Assembly (NCBI GenBank): GCA_038030265.1
Contig: CM075942.1
Location: 39,708,751 to 39,772,750 of the forward strand
DNA: 64,000 nucleotides
From: Corythucha ciliata
Lineage: Eukaryota > Arthropoda > Insecta > Hemiptera > Tingidae
Direction: 5' to 3'
The position numbers and the translations under genes are program-made. Every line of letters begins with the position of its first letter. Positions within the stretch are counted from its first letter, which is position 1. The notes under the pieces are model-generated. The model was not told where the DNA came from. It was given only the letters and a program-made list of their open reading frames with translations, and ran no database searches. Shown piece by piece: positions 36,275 through 48,243 of this stretch.

Positions 36275-36410
36275 CTTGTTCTATAACTTTAACAACAGTA
36301 ATTAACGGCAGTAAGTCCTACGCTTTCATTGATTAAATCGACGAAGTTGAATGAAATCAGGTGATTGACTGTTGATATCAACTGTTGTTGCTAATTTAGA
36401 ACAGGCCTCC
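36275..36410. mobile_element. small palindromic element, TTGAATGAAAT core family
   Basis: The ends CTTGTTCTATAACTTTAACA and (reverse-complemented) CCTGTTCTAAATTAGCAACA are inverted over about 28 bp. The core has GTTGAATGAAATCAGGTGATT, shared in diverged form with 335-370, 1263-1375 and 48575-48665. Confidence 0.5.
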
Positions 36411-39400
36411 AGGGTTGAAAGTTAAGGTGAGGCAAATGAGGAGAGACTGGACCTCATTTCAATTTTCAGAGCAGTAGGATGGATCCCACATGAGTCAACT
36501 CTACGAAACAGTGGCGGACTTACATCGGGAGGGGGCTTTCGAGAGATATCTTTGACGAAAGGGCTGTTGAAGCTACACAGATGATTCCTCCACCCCCATC
36601 TCTCATCTACACGGCAGCATATTTCTGCGCCAATCCTGGATTTAAAGGCCTCGTATCAATCTCCAGGAAATTCTGCGTATGCGTAGTATCCCTTTTTTAA
36701 AAAATAAGTCGAAGGAAGAGCGTGAAATTGCGTGGTCTTAATGTTATTTCGGGTGCGAGCTGTTTAGTAAAACAACTACATATTATACCTATTCGCGTTT
36801 CGGAAGTCTTGAATCACGAGACGTTTTCACGTCAAAAATGAGTCAATTTGCAATTTATAAGACAGTTTTGGTCAAATTATGACCAAATATCAATAATTCA
36901 GAAATAGCCCAAAATTACCCCATTTATCACTTACCTCATGCATTACCCCAAGTGGTAGAAATTACCTTCAAATGGGGTAATTACCTCCTCATTGGCTACA
37001 ATGTTCGATAGCCTCCTAGTTATAGTTCTTCCAAAAATCTTCAATTGAGGCTTCAAAAAACCTATTTGGTTCAAATCAAAATAACCGTTATAGGTCTGAC
37101 CTAAAATCAAGAATACATTAGGTCATTGCATGCAATGCATTTTCTTGCGATTGTTGCACCGATCCCTCTTCCACCCTTCACTTTTGTTATAGTAACCACA
37201 CTTCCAGTACAACGAAATCTGTCTTTGCCTTGTGGGGCCAGGCATGGTGGTTTGCTGCTTTTTCGTTTAACTTCGTTTTAATAGCGAATTTTTAGTGAAG
37301 AGCAATAAGATGTAAACTCAAATGTCCAGGTTTGGCTATAGTTCTCAAAAATTGTTTTTTATTGAGACACTATAGAAATAAATGCTAAATGACAGTTGAT
37401 TTCAGCTCCTTTTAACAATAACCTGAGCTTCATATACTCGATACTATTTGAGAGAAGCGTAAATTGACCTTCAAAAAGACAATTCAATCATTCTCTATTT
37501 AAAAAAGTATTTGACTCATGCCCCAAGAATTTACCTGGAGAGTGATGATGAGAGGGGGTACTTGCAGCCGAGTAGAAGTCGTTTTGTTTTACTAATGACT
37601 GTTTCACTTTGGTCAAGGACATTTCACTTTCCTAGGAAAAGCTCCCACTTAAGCACGGAGAATACAATTTTCATCTCTCATTCATGTAGCGAAGGTCAAA
37701 CCGCGGAACGTTGCTAACTCAAATCCAAAACTTTTATGGTTGGCGTGCAGACGTCGAGTCGCCCGAGTAAATCGAAGCGTGGAATAAGGGTGTATAATGG
37801 CTGACGAGAGTTTTCCTCGCGCTCAAGTTTTCTCACTGACATGATGATCGAATTGAGCTATAGCTCGTGTTATCCTGCCAATTTTGAATGAATCATGGAT
37901 AGAACGCCTGAATTTCTTTATCATTTCCGCGTTTAAAAAATCGCTAATCTCGTTTGAAAGACCCTTTTGTTCGCCAAAAAAAGAGATATCAGTCAATCTC
38001 ACGAAAAACTGTCCATCCCTTCATCGATCATTCTAGATCTATCTTTACAATTTGGATTGATCTACTTATTTAGAACATGATTGATAGCCCTTTTTACCTG
38101 GAAATAATTACTTTCATTAAGAAGACATTATTCTTTTCACTCAGTCAACAACACGACACGGAGCATCACATAGTTCGTAGTTCGCCTACATTACGTGCCT
38201 TTCTGTAAGCTTACGTTCTCTTTCCCCATTATAGAAACATTTTTACTGGGTCATGAATATTATCGAAAATGGTGATTATGGCAAGAATGTAATTTTTAGT
38301 TAGTTAAAAGTTAACCTTTTCTCTTCGTGTTCCGATTTAAAAATATATTCTAAAAGAAAAACTTAAGCCTTCCTTGTTTACAGGCATAAAAAATACATAT
38401 TTATCGGTATTCTTCGTGCTGACCTTTTCCTCATTATGTTTTTCTCTCTCAGAAAACAATTAGCAGCTCGTTACCCTTTTCAGTCGTTAAAAGTTCATAG
38501 CATCAACAGCTCATTCTGGGACAACTGTGGAAATTAGCTCTGGCACAAAAATAGTACAGAAGATCAGGCGATTTTATACGGGCGGGTTCCCTCTCGTTAT
38601 TACGAGCTGAATTTTCTCGACTTATAATTGATGAAAAGTTTGATAATTAAGCCGTTCTGTGTTACCGTTTCAAGGTTGAGTTTTATCGTCGAACCGTCAC
38701 AGCAGTTGCTTAGATAAGTTGTAATCACCGTGTTATTTGTCCACATTAAGAAATGTTCGCAAGGTAAATCGAAAGTTTCATAGCCTATAGCTAAATAAAC
38801 GTTACAGAAACCAGTTGTACGTATTGGGGCATCGGGACGTCATGTGAAACCATTTCATGAATCGGAGATCGTCTTCGTGAAATGTACGACGCCGCCAAAT
38901 GGATTTAGCGTGTTCAAAAGGTTCCTATACCCTAATTTTGCCTGTTTGCTGTGATGCAATTCGATTTATCCAACAAATTTACTATTTTATGACAACAAGT
39001 GTGACCACACAGTTACCAGTGGCGTGAGAACGGTAAACTCAGATTTTCCTTCGCTCTTTTTTTACTTTTCCCGGCACATTGTTACACGCCCACCCAGCTT
39101 TCTATACCCACGCCCACCCTCAGTCCTGCACACACCACAGTCCACACCTCTTCAACCGGCCAGACTTCTCAGTGAAAGAAACCACGAGTTAAGTTTCTCC
39201 ACGGGGATAAAGTCCAAAAACCTCGCTGCCTTGGCAAGCCCAAGGTCCATTGCAGACCAGGGCACTCCAAGAGCTCACTATACAGGGTGTTTGAGGTTTG
39301 TGTGGCAATACTGAACCACGTGATGAATTAGGTCATTTAGCATCGATTTCACGAAATAATCTATTATCGATAGTCAATTTTTTTCGAGATATCGAATAAC

Positions 39401-39834
39401 AACTGATGTTTTCATAATTAGCTCTTTTTTTTCAAATTTGACTTGCTGTGTCACCCAACGAGGTTAATTTGAACAAAGTGAATAGTGCGTTGGAAACAGA
39501 ACAAAATTGCCTACAAAAAGAGCCCTAAATAATTGGTGATTGTCCAATTTTGATTGGCATATCAGTCGATCACAGTCTTCCAAAATGCTTTTTGCGTTTT
39601 TCTCCTGCCTACTTTTCCGCTTCTAAATCTTCTAACCTCAGTGGTATCAAACGTTCGGATAAATGGAAAAACATCTGCAATTTGTCAGCTTTCCAACGAT
39701 GTGTTAAAATTGCCATCTACTGCTTTTAGTTCCACAGAAATCAGCAAGCAATCTGAAAAACATCGGGAGCCTAGGTTAAACTTCCGTATTAATTATCCAA
39801 CATTAATTATCTTCCGCACGCCATCTTCAGCGAA

Positions 39835-40035
39835 TGGAAGTACAACTGAAAGTTTCAGTTGGCAGTAAAGTTTGGAGTTTCAATTGTACTTCCATACGCT
39901 GAATATGCGAGCAGCCGAAAGCGGTAAGTTTTCGATGCACCTCAACGAGGGAAGATTGACGACGACGTAGGCTTCTGCGGCGGCATGCATATAGTTACGC
40001 ATGCATCACCTACTAAACCTCGTAGTTAAAGCGAT
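39835..40035. repeat. hairpin (39835-39900) next to a dispersed-repeat end
   Basis: GAATGGAAGTACAACTGAAA pairs with TTTCAATTGTACTTCCATAC across a short loop. The adjacent 39950-40035 carries GACGACGTAGGCTTCTGCGG and CCTCGTAGTTAAAGCG, diverged matches to the flank of the hairpin at 14712-14797. Confidence 0.5.
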
Positions 40036-40084
40036 CATGCTTACAATGTTACAATATTAAATCATTAAAAAAGGGCTTCAACGA

Positions 40085-40830
40085 ATAATCACCGCGTAAT
40101 TGGTTTTTGAAGAGCCAAAGCCGTGAAATCTGTTTTATTCAGAGCGAAAAAATAATTTTTTTCTTTCTTTCTTTTTTTATTTATTTTTCTTCTTTCTGGC
40201 ATTGGTGGAGGACCATACAGCCATATGGTACAATTATTTAATAAGCTTCAATAAGATGGCTTAAACTTTGAAGTCGATGGCTACAGTGAAATTGTATAAA
40301 GTGTGCTGTAGTTAAAGGGACAGGTGATGAGGTTAGTAATATTGTCAAGAAATAAGGTCCTTTGGTTACGATAGCTGCTGCACTTCATTATCAATAATAA
40401 TTTATAAAGGAAGATAAATTTACAAAAAAATGTTTTTGGATGAGACATCATGAATGACGAGACTGATTGGATTCGACCACCAGTCATAGATCCAAGCTCG
40501 CTGCCCTCACCCCTTCCCATCGCCACTGAGAGTTCGCTGGAAAAATTTAACGGGGAAAGTAGCCAACCCCACGAAACGGTTCTTTTGAAGAGCCAAAACA
40601 AGGAAAAAGTTGGTTTTTTAATCGAACCTCTGAGATTCGTTTTTTGAATAAACGGAACCCGCGAAATTGATTTTCTGATAGAGCCAAACCCACGAAATTG
40701 GTCTTCTGAGGGAGCCAAAGCCGCTAATGTTGTTCTTTGAAGAGTCCAACTGGTGAAGTTGGGGTTTTCCAACGACTACACCCCGCGAGAAGCGAGAACG
40801 GGTTTCCAAGAGCTAAATTTGTGAAATTTC
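40085..40830 (+). repeat. degenerate minisatellite, family M2 (interrupted)
   Basis: Units with GAGCCAAACCCACGAAATTGG and GGAACCCGCGAAATTG occur at 40085-40140 and 40555-40830. The middle (about 40160-40540) is unrelated AT-rich sequence with a CTTT-rich patch near 40165. Open frames on both strands across it are repeat by-products. Confidence 0.65.
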
Positions 40831-41615
40831 AATTTCAGGATATTTTTCAAGAGCGAGTAGCGTCCATCATCTTGTGAGTAAGTCTGAAGTTCACAAAGTA
40901 GGACTCAAAACCGGAGGAAACCTAAAATAATGACGTTCAGCGTGGATATTGCTATACACCAATCAATCGTAGTGTGAAATCAGGAGCAGCTTATTTGCAC
41001 AAGTTGGAATAGTTTCACAAGAAATTCTAGTTTACAGAATCTGGGATTATGCAACTCCTCACCAATTACGCCTGAGTAGTTTAGGGGGGGGGGGGTCACC
41101 TATTTTTCTGTGCACGAGCCTCCATCACTTCGAAGACCTCTCACGTGTCATGGCTCAACCCGTCGTCCAAATTAAGTATGTGCACTTATTTTGTTCGTTG
41201 GGGCTGCCTTTCCGACAGGTTCCACTTAATTAGGCGTTTATAATTGCGTCATTCGAGTTACGTGAACGTAAAAAAAAAACAAAAAAAAAAAACTATTTTT
41301 GCTTCCATTATTCCATCATTAGTCATTTTACTTCAATTTAGGAGATGCTGTGTTTCTCGTTAGCGTGCTCAGTTCGGAATTTCAAGTTGAAGTAAATAAA
41401 TAAATAAAACTGGATAAATAAACATCGACGTCCCTTTCGTTTCCCATGTTTATTATTACGCTCGTACTTCCCAGTAAACAAACAGCGTGTGTCAAAGCAA
41501 ACGCGATTTCCTTCATTTTACCTTTTGACCGGATCTTTTATTTATTTTGTGTAAAAGTCATGAAAAAAACTGACGTACAATTTTTTGACATTATAATTTC
41601 TTGTTGTACGTGCAG

Positions 41616-41780
41616 GTCTGACAGTAGTCGAGCGTCCAAAGTCCGCGTGACATTTTTCGAGTGTGAGAAGCCGCAAGTTGTCAGCTCGCCAGAGCCGGGT
41701 GAACTTTTAGACGGCTTGGATGCTCCCGTCGCAATGAGCACCACCGCTGAACACCCACACGCGTACGTGACACAAACCAG
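41616..41780 (+). CDS. exon 3 of unidentified PP1-motif protein gene
   Basis: The acceptor is GTACGTGCAG and the donor GGTCAGTG. The 165 bases give exactly 55 codons in the same phase as the other exons. The peptide is SDSSRASKVRVTFFECEKPQ, then VVSSPEPGELLDGLDAPV and a His-containing tail ending TQT before the split codon. RVTF followed after seven residues by VV is a second RVxF plus phi-phi candidate, spaced about 45 residues after the first. The upstream pyrimidine tract is weak but T-rich. No catalytic domain is seen. Confidence 0.75.
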
Positions 41781-44029
41781 GTCAGTGTCTTTTTTTTATG
41801 TATAGTTTAAATTTATATGTACAAAAAATGTGTCATCCCATTGTTTTCGAATAATAGAACAGAAAATTGTCTGTTGTCTTACGTTAGCACTGAATAATTA
41901 GAGCGTTACTCTGATGCCAACAAGAACGTCCCAAATATAACTTCAGTTCTTAATGTTTTTCAATTTCTTGAGATTCCATTTTTTAGCCTCATTCCCTGTC
42001 GAAATTCGAAATTTCGCTCTCTTGATGGCATTCGAAACACCGTAGAACTCTCTGAAATCCGTGACTGAATCCTTTTGCCCTAAATACTTAACCATTCGAT
42101 AGGGCGTTGCCCCTTTAAACTCTTTATGTAGTTTAAAGCTATACGAACGATTCGGTTGGTGACGAGAGGACTAGTATCATTTTCCTATACTTACGACGTT
42201 ATTATTTGTCATCTTCATGCGAACAAGTTCCTCGTTTCAAATGAGAAGGAATTCCCGATCCTTGCTGTTTATTTCAGTGCCTGCAGTTAGGGCTATTTCT
42301 CGTTTGGACGTAGAGTTCCCGTAATTATAGGCTATATTGTATTGTAAAATAAAGAGACTTATCTATCTATCTACAAATCGTCAGTGAATGGAGAAAGCTC
42401 GGGTTCTCTGTCTTATGAAATTCTGCAACTTTTCAATGTGCTGTTACGCCCTCAAGGCCTGATTAAGTATTGGCAAGTGGAGCATACATATAGTTATAAA
42501 ATCAGGTGTGACATGTCGATTTTCTATAAAGTTTTAGCACATAAAATGATTTTATGTTTAGCACGTTTTTAGCACATAACTGATTTTAGTGATGTGTAAC
42601 TGAACCATCAATTTTTTTTTTACTGGCCAATAATCCCGACTAATTCCATTACCCATGTCATAAATATTGTTTCTTGGAACTGGAAGTTTTCGCGTTAAAG
42701 ACAAACGCAATTAAGCATTTGAAAAAACAAAACAAAACACGCACAAAAAACAGAATATTATTTAATTGTGTCATGTAGGTTTTTAGTGAGTTGAATCACC
42801 GTGGTGCCAAAGTAACTATTACCCCTTCATCCATGGCTTGCCACATGGAGTTAAAAATTAAAAATCTTGAAATCATCAATTTCATCTTTTTCTGTGCCCT
42901 TGTGAGTACGTAGGCTTTGTGTCTGGATATTGAAAGCATTGTGTCTGAAGGCAACGGAAAAAATGAACTCACTCTCCGTCCGTCACCCTCACCTTTCCGA
43001 AGCGCTTGAAAGGTACGCGTTGATCCATCATGCATTCACCTTCCCCCCTCCCACCGTGAAATTCTCGTCAGTTTTTTTTGAGAACGCCGACTGTGAATGA
43101 CTGGGTGGGCTACGTAATAATTCCGAGTTCACTGACATTATTGACCGATATTCTCATTGCCTCATTGCATCTCTTTTTCTTTCGCCTGTCTTCTGATTTT
43201 TCGGGGGAAAAAAGTTTTGATTTTCAAAGAACGGCAAGAAGCCTCTTGCTTTTATTTTCCCAAGGTTTTTTTCTTCACTACACGTAAAAATGGATCGAGG
43301 CTAATTTACTTGGGACATTTTTACGATAACCACCCACCCACTTCCTTCCTCGCAGAAGAGATTTACGGCGGCTCGCTATATACGTGTAATCGATAACCCA
43401 GCCTTGAACAAAACAATAAGCTGGAATGTGGCCTGCGAGAAGGTTTTCACTATTATTTTTCACGCTCTCTTACCCAGTAATGGAGGATGATGGTCTTTTG
43501 TTTTTCATGTTTCAAATGGTCTTCATCCTCATTTATCTCATTTTTTGTGGGGGAAGACCGGGGTGAATTGATGGTTTTCTCATTCTCCTTAATGTCCTTA
43601 CGAATCGATTTGTTCGTACAGGTGAAAACCTCTGTATGGAGAATCATCTTTGGTGGAATGCTCGAAAAAACAAGGTCATCAGAGGTGGAAGAAACGTTTC
43701 TGGTTATGCCTAAGACGGAAGAACATTGCTATTTCAATATTACCACTTATTACCTTGCCAACAACTGTATGCGGAGTTAAGTGATGTGTTGCTTGCTAGC
43801 TCCTACGACCCAGAGTCACGTATCACGAATCACTTTAAGGATATAGTATGGATAAGTCTCTATCCGAAGACATTCTGTTGAAACCTGGATTTTGGGGCAT
43901 CGCTGAGTCTTTATTGCCGTGCAGTCATACTATAAAAAACGCATGAAAAGGAGGAAGCATGGCAGTCATGGCAAAAGGTCTGTTTCTTTGCTACGCTAGT
44001 GTTTCAATCATAGGACAGTACCGGCCTTA

Positions 44030-44172
44030 AGCCGGCTCCACACACGCGGTGTTTGCCAAATAACGAGCAAATATTTATCAATTTCTAGCATTGCCTAGAA
44101 ACCGACCAACTGAAAATTGAAAAATATTTTGCTCGTTATTTGGCAAATACTGCATGTGTGGAGCGGCTTTGG
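44030..44172. mobile_element. palindromic MITE with hAT-like ends
   Basis: The left AAGCCGGCTCCACACACGCG and right AAAGCCGCTCCACACATGCA ends are inverted, and the match continues through TTTGCCAAATAACGAGCAAA for about 48 bp. Only about 45 bp lie between the arms. No coding capacity. The hAT assignment is a guess from the CTCCACAC end. Confidence 0.7.
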
Positions 44173-44234
44173 ACAAACATTTGGCGCCCCCGAGCGAATC
44201 TTTCACCAGCACCCCCCCCCCCCCAAAGGTACCT

Positions 44235-44445
44235 ATAAAAACCGCGATTTGGGGTTTTCTCAAATTTAACCGCGAATTAGCGTTTTTTCCACACTTCAGC
44301 GCTTCTTTTCAATTATATCGGTGAATTACCGATTTGTCTCAAATTAGGATTTGTCTCACGTTTAGCCGAGAATTGTATTGGAGATTTTTCTCAATTTTGC
44401 CACGAATTCGTGTTTTTCCCGATTTGTAGACTTTCGCTCATTCAA
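44235..44445 (-). repeat. degenerate minisatellite, family M1 (inverted)
   Basis: On the - strand the units read like AATTCGCGGTTAAATTTGAG with A-runs, matching the arrays at 17515 and 49670. It is preceded by a poly-C run (44212-44224) and a GGCGCCCCC patch, the same kind of boundary as the other M1 arrays but in inverse order. Confidence 0.65.
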
Positions 44446-44633
44446 AACCCAATTTTGTGGACGGGCTCCTATAAAACCGAATTTCGGTTAGCTCTTGAAA
44501 AAAATCAGTTTCACAGGTCAAAAACATGGAAGTAACAGAACAAATTAACTTGGCAAAAAACGAACGACAAAAAATCGAATTTTTGTGATTTCGGCTTTTT
44601 CAACCCCCATTTTTGCTCTTCCCATGACCAAAT

Positions 44634-46672
44634 GTTAGACCAGTCAATATAGACACAAAAATCGGGGTAAATCGCAAACATGTATGTAATTGATTTTTTT
44701 GTTGCGTGTTGTTAGGACCAATGAGAGCAGTTATTACTCAAGTTTGCAACCCTCAAAACCTTGTGCTTAACTCATGGCACTCCAAAAACTAAGAAATTTC
44801 ATCACATTATCTGGATTTTTGAACAAAAATACCAGAAGAAAGAGTTTTTCGAGCATGACCACAGTATACATTGTTAAAGCCAACTAAATTTGCTACAATT
44901 TAAGCCATGCCGGAGCATCCTGGGTCTGTTAGTTCAGGAAATACAGTCAATCAACAAAATACGTAATCTCGCCAAAAAGCGAGATTTTATTGGTAGGGTA
45001 ATTTTTCAAGACCCGTAGCACTCAAATACACGGTGATTGGTACTTGGTTGAACAAAATGAGAGGGGTACACCCAAAATGCTACAAAAAATTGCCTATGAC
45101 CTAAGGTCAGATTTCCATTCCTAGTTCAGATAATCAATTTGTTGTTTTTTAGCACATCACGGGTTTCCGCAACAAAAAATCTGTGACATGGGAAGTAAGC
45201 GTCCTAGGTTAAATCCAACGACACCACTGAAAAGAGCACTTTTTTTTTGTGTGTGAGCAAAGACATTTTGTCTAATGATATCGAAAAATTCTTTGAGTAA
45301 ACTGGGAAAATATCAGGATTTTTTTAAAAATGTCAGTTTTCGACAACTGTTCAAAGCTAGACTGCATTAGCCATGGTGCTCCCAGCACCTTGCAAGTTCC
45401 TCTAAAACTGTATGAAGTAACTTAGTTTAATACTTCATGCTTATTTTACTCCTGTCCTTTGCAATTTTTTGTTAAAAATCCATTGTTATACAAAAAAATG
45501 AGGCAATTAGGCCCATTTTGAGTGCCTACAAGAAGATCAAGAGCCATTCCCAAAACGTTTTTTTCAGCTTAATTCACTTTTCCTATGCTCATCTATGTGG
45601 AAAGACAAATAAAAGTGGAATAAGCTGAACAAAATTTCTTGAAATAGCTTTCGTATCTTCTTTTAGGCACTCAAAATGGGCCTAATTGCCTCATTTTTTG
45701 GTATAACGATGGATTTTTCTCAAAACATTGCAAAGGACAGAAGTAAAATAAGCATGAAGTATTAAACTTAATTACTTCATACAGTTTTAGAGGAATTTGC
45801 CGGGCGCTGGGAGCACCATGGCTAATGTAGTCTAGCTTTGAACAGTTGTCAAAAACTGGCATTTTTATAAATATCCTGATATTTTCCCATTTTACTCCAA
45901 GAATCTTTCGCTAACTTTGGACAAAACGTCCATTCTCACACAGAAAAAAGTGTGCTCTTTTCATTGGTGTCGTTGGATTTAATCTAAGACGCATGCTTCG
46001 CAAGTTACAGCTGCTTTTGTTGTGAAAACCAGTGATGTGCTGGAAAACGTGAAAAAATCTATTATCTCGACTAGGAAATTAAATCGGACCCCAAGTCATA
46101 AGACAATTTTTGTTGCATTTTTGATGTTTAATCACCCCTACTATTTTGCTCATTCTAGTACCAGCCACCCTGTCCTATAGAATATCCACGTGAAAATAAA
46201 TTTTAGGCAATAGCGTCAGATTCAAATTGAGTTACTGCCTAAGATTTATTCTCGCGTGGATATTCTGTAGGACCATTATGTTTGAGTGCTACGGGTCTTG
46301 AAAAATGACCCTATCAATAAAATCTCGCTTTTTGGCGATATTACATATTTTTTGATTGGCTGTATCTCCGAAAATAACAAACGTAGAACGCTCGGACTGG
46401 GCTTAAATTGTAGCAAATTTAGTTGGCTTCAACAATGTATTCTGTGGTCATGCTCGAAAAACGCTTTCTTCTGGTATTTTTGTTTAACAACCTAAATGAT
46501 TGATGGAATTTCGTGGTTTTTCGAGTGCCACGGTTTGAGTTTGAGCACAAGGTTTTGAAGGTTGCAAACTTGAGTATAAACTACTCTCATTGGCCCTAAC
46601 AATTTGCAAAAGAAAAAACAATTACTTGCACATTTGCGATGTTTGATGTTTATATTGACTGGCCTATGTTTC
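44634..46672. mobile_element. large foldback element (2.04 kb)
   Basis: The arms 44634 to about 45530 and about 45660-46672 are reverse complements with scattered changes, around a central spacer of about 130 bp. The ends read TAGACCAGTCAATATAG and, inverted, TAGGCCAGTCAATATAA, related to the MITE at 15930. The right arm has an extra palindromic insert of about 110 bp (46165-46275) that the left arm lacks. No coding frame is shared by the arms with a known domain. Confidence 0.8.
46165..46275. mobile_element. palindromic insert within the right foldback arm
   Basis: CCTATAGAATATCCACGTGA and (reverse-complemented) CCTACAGAATATCCACGCGA begin arms of about 48 bp. The equivalent place in the left arm (near 45015-45030) has no such sequence, so this is a later insertion of a small non-autonomous element. 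Confidence 0.65.
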
Positions 46673-46915
46673 AAATTCGGCACTTTGAAAACAAATTTTA
46701 ATGGATTTTTGAGGATTTTCTCGCTTTTAAGAACTATATTTCGTGATTTTTGCACTTTCAAAAACCAATTTTCCGCTCCGAACATGCTCCAAGCACTTTG
46801 CTGGAACGGACCTAAAATTTTAACCTTAAACTGATCAACGATTAGTCGTTTTTAACTTGTTTTCAGGCGTCCTACTATTGTGCCCTACTTTTCATCGCAA
46901 GCCTACTTTTCATGG

Positions 46916-47119
46916 TTAAGCCAGTTGAATCTTCTCTCTGTCAAAATCTCTGTTGACAGAGCGGACACCCACACCAAAGGATGTCAAGCGCCCGCCAGCC
47001 CAGTGCGGCTCCTGAAGAAGCAGCACGTCGACCTGACGCGCTGCTGCCAGGACCCGCAACTGGTCGTGGACCAGCGGGCTTCTCCCCAAATTCTGTTGAT
47101 GAACACTAAGTTCCGTCAA
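46916..47119 (-). pseudogene. ORF2 start (endonuclease N-terminus) of R1-like retrotransposon
   Basis: The - strand peptide contains VHQQNLGRSPLVHDQLRVLA and VDVLLLQEPHW. N-L-G-x-S followed by LLxQEP is the opening of the apurinic-type endonuclease domain of R1-group ORF2 proteins, with the E of QEP being a catalytic residue. Similarity fades before about 46960, where the element is truncated, so the rest of ORF2 is missing. It overlaps the end of ORF1 by about 14 bases in another frame, as is usual for the group. Confidence 0.75.
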
Positions 47120-47873
47120 CAGTCTGTTCTCGCCCCTCCACTACGGCTTCGACGACCACAGCATTCGACGTCTCGTCACCCGCAGTCGTCCTCCCCTCTT
47201 CCATTCCCGCCGATACATCCCCCTCCGCGATTTCCATGGGCCGCTCGGACTCCTCCGGAGCCTGGGTGCCATAGTCAGTCCTGTCGACCACCGACCTTAC
47301 AGCAGCCAGGTACGATGAGCACCCCAGAGACCCAGCATCGTGGGTGGCGGAGCGCTTCGCCCTAGTGCAGTTTATGCACTTTGGGGACTCCGACCTATGC
47401 GTGCAGGCCCTGAACTCGTGACCCGAGCGCGCACAGTGGCCACACACCGGATCCTTCGCTCTACACGTCTTTGCAGGATGTCCATAATTCTGACACCGGA
47501 AACCCCTGGTCACGCCTACTTGGTCTTTAGGGTGCACTTCAAGCCACTCTACCCGCAGAGGAGGGCCCTGAATCAAAGCCAATCTCCTTGCTGGGATCGT
47601 CCCAACAACCCAGGTCGCCCACCCTGTGGATTGGCACAATGCCCAATTCCTCTCAGCAGGGACCCCAAGGTGGGATCGCAGCGCTTCACAGAGGCTCTTT
47701 TGATCACAATCTCTTGGGACTCCAGGGAGGACGACCCTCGGTCTCATGACTGGTCTCCCAGAGACCGTTATTCCGGCCCCCTTAAGGGCCCCGGCCACGG
47801 CCTCGACGTCCCCCGCCCCTTCCATCATTTCGAGGAGGACTGTGCCGGTTCTCGTGACTCTAACAGACCTCAC
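47106..47873 (-). pseudogene. ORF1 (gag-like, CCHC) of R1-like retrotransposon
   Basis: A 255-codon open frame on the - strand begins with VRSVRVTRTGTVLLEM-type sequence, typical of R1-group ORF1. At roughly residues 120-170 it has three zinc knuckles. The first (RGFRCQNYGHPAKTC) lacks its first Cys, replaced by Gly. The second (CGHCARSGHEFRAC) is complete and the third is CINC with a later His and Cys. The frame upstream of 47873 is broken by stops before the N-terminal piece at 48106. GC content is far above that of the surroundings. Confidence 0.8.
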
Positions 47874-48105
47874 CCCCCTCCCAGCTCATCCGGGCACGGG
47901 AGCGAAGCCAGCCGCGTCACCACCGAAGTGCCATCCTAGTCAGCTCGGAGAACAAGGGTACGCCCCGCCTTGGCCCCTCGCTCCACAGGGCCCCCCTTTC
48001 GTCTGCAGGGCCGACCGAATTTCACTCCTCATCTGAGCCGCGGTTTTCAACGATCTCAGTGGTTTTGCAGCCACCTCATTCTTGAAGGGTTGGCCCTCCG
48101 TTCAT

Positions 48106-48240
48106 CTAAGACTTCGCCCGCCTCCTTTTCCGGCGGACCTCCACAAAGCCCCCTTCCGCATCCGAAGTCCCATCTGTGGTCTCACCAGCTGAAGAATCAG
48201 CGAATCGAGTGCCTCTCCTGAGGCGTTCAGCGGAGAATTC
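48106..48240 (-). pseudogene. ORF1 N-terminal fragment of the same R1-like retrotransposon
   Basis: The - strand reads ERLRRGTRFADSSAGETTDG and ends GGFVEVRRKRRRAKS with a stop at 48106, a common lead-in of R1-group ORF1. It is separated from 47873 by frameshifts and stops. The open frame to 48288 runs past the likely element edge at about 48240, where + strand similarity to another retrotransposon begins. Confidence 0.55.
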
Positions 48241-48243
48241 TTC

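Larger units (their letters stand above)
25922..41615 (+). other. intron 2 (about 15.7 kb)
   Basis: The donor is GTAAGT and the acceptor GTACGTGCAG. It holds a small MITE (26960), DINE-like copy C3 (28533), a minisatellite (29255), an R1-like insertion (29998), an inverted repeat pair (31317/31608), small palindromes (36275, 39835, 39950) and an M2 array (40085-40830). In 26000-26950, 27120-28500, 31650-36200, 36500-39270 and 40840-41600 I see nothing assignable beyond AT-rich sequence, homopolymer runs (28497, 33210, 33510, 41084) and an A-rich patch at 41268-41292. At 39282 ACAGGGTGTTTGAGG resembles a transposon end but has no partner I could find. Confidence 0.6.

Noticed and set aside
39282..39300. 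Transposon end ACAGGGTGTTTGAGG
   Set aside because: It resembles the ends of A1 and B, but no inverted partner was found downstream to about 40 kb.
40281..40772. 163-codon - strand frame
   Set aside because: Half of it is antisense to the M2 minisatellite and the rest has no recognisable domain.
43625..43672. Possible exon after TTTGTTCGTACAG
   Set aside because: The acceptor looks good, but the phase carried from exon 3 gives an immediate stop (AGG TGA).
46880..48036. Long + strand frames (161, 199 and 96 codons)
   Set aside because: They lie antisense to the GC-rich R1-like ORF1; stop codons are rare there because of base composition.
29998..48240. Bacterial gene transfer suggested by GC-rich islands at 30-30.8 and 47-48.2 kb
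   Set aside because: Both islands encode non-LTR retrotransposon parts (ORF2 tail; CCHC ORF1), which explains the composition.
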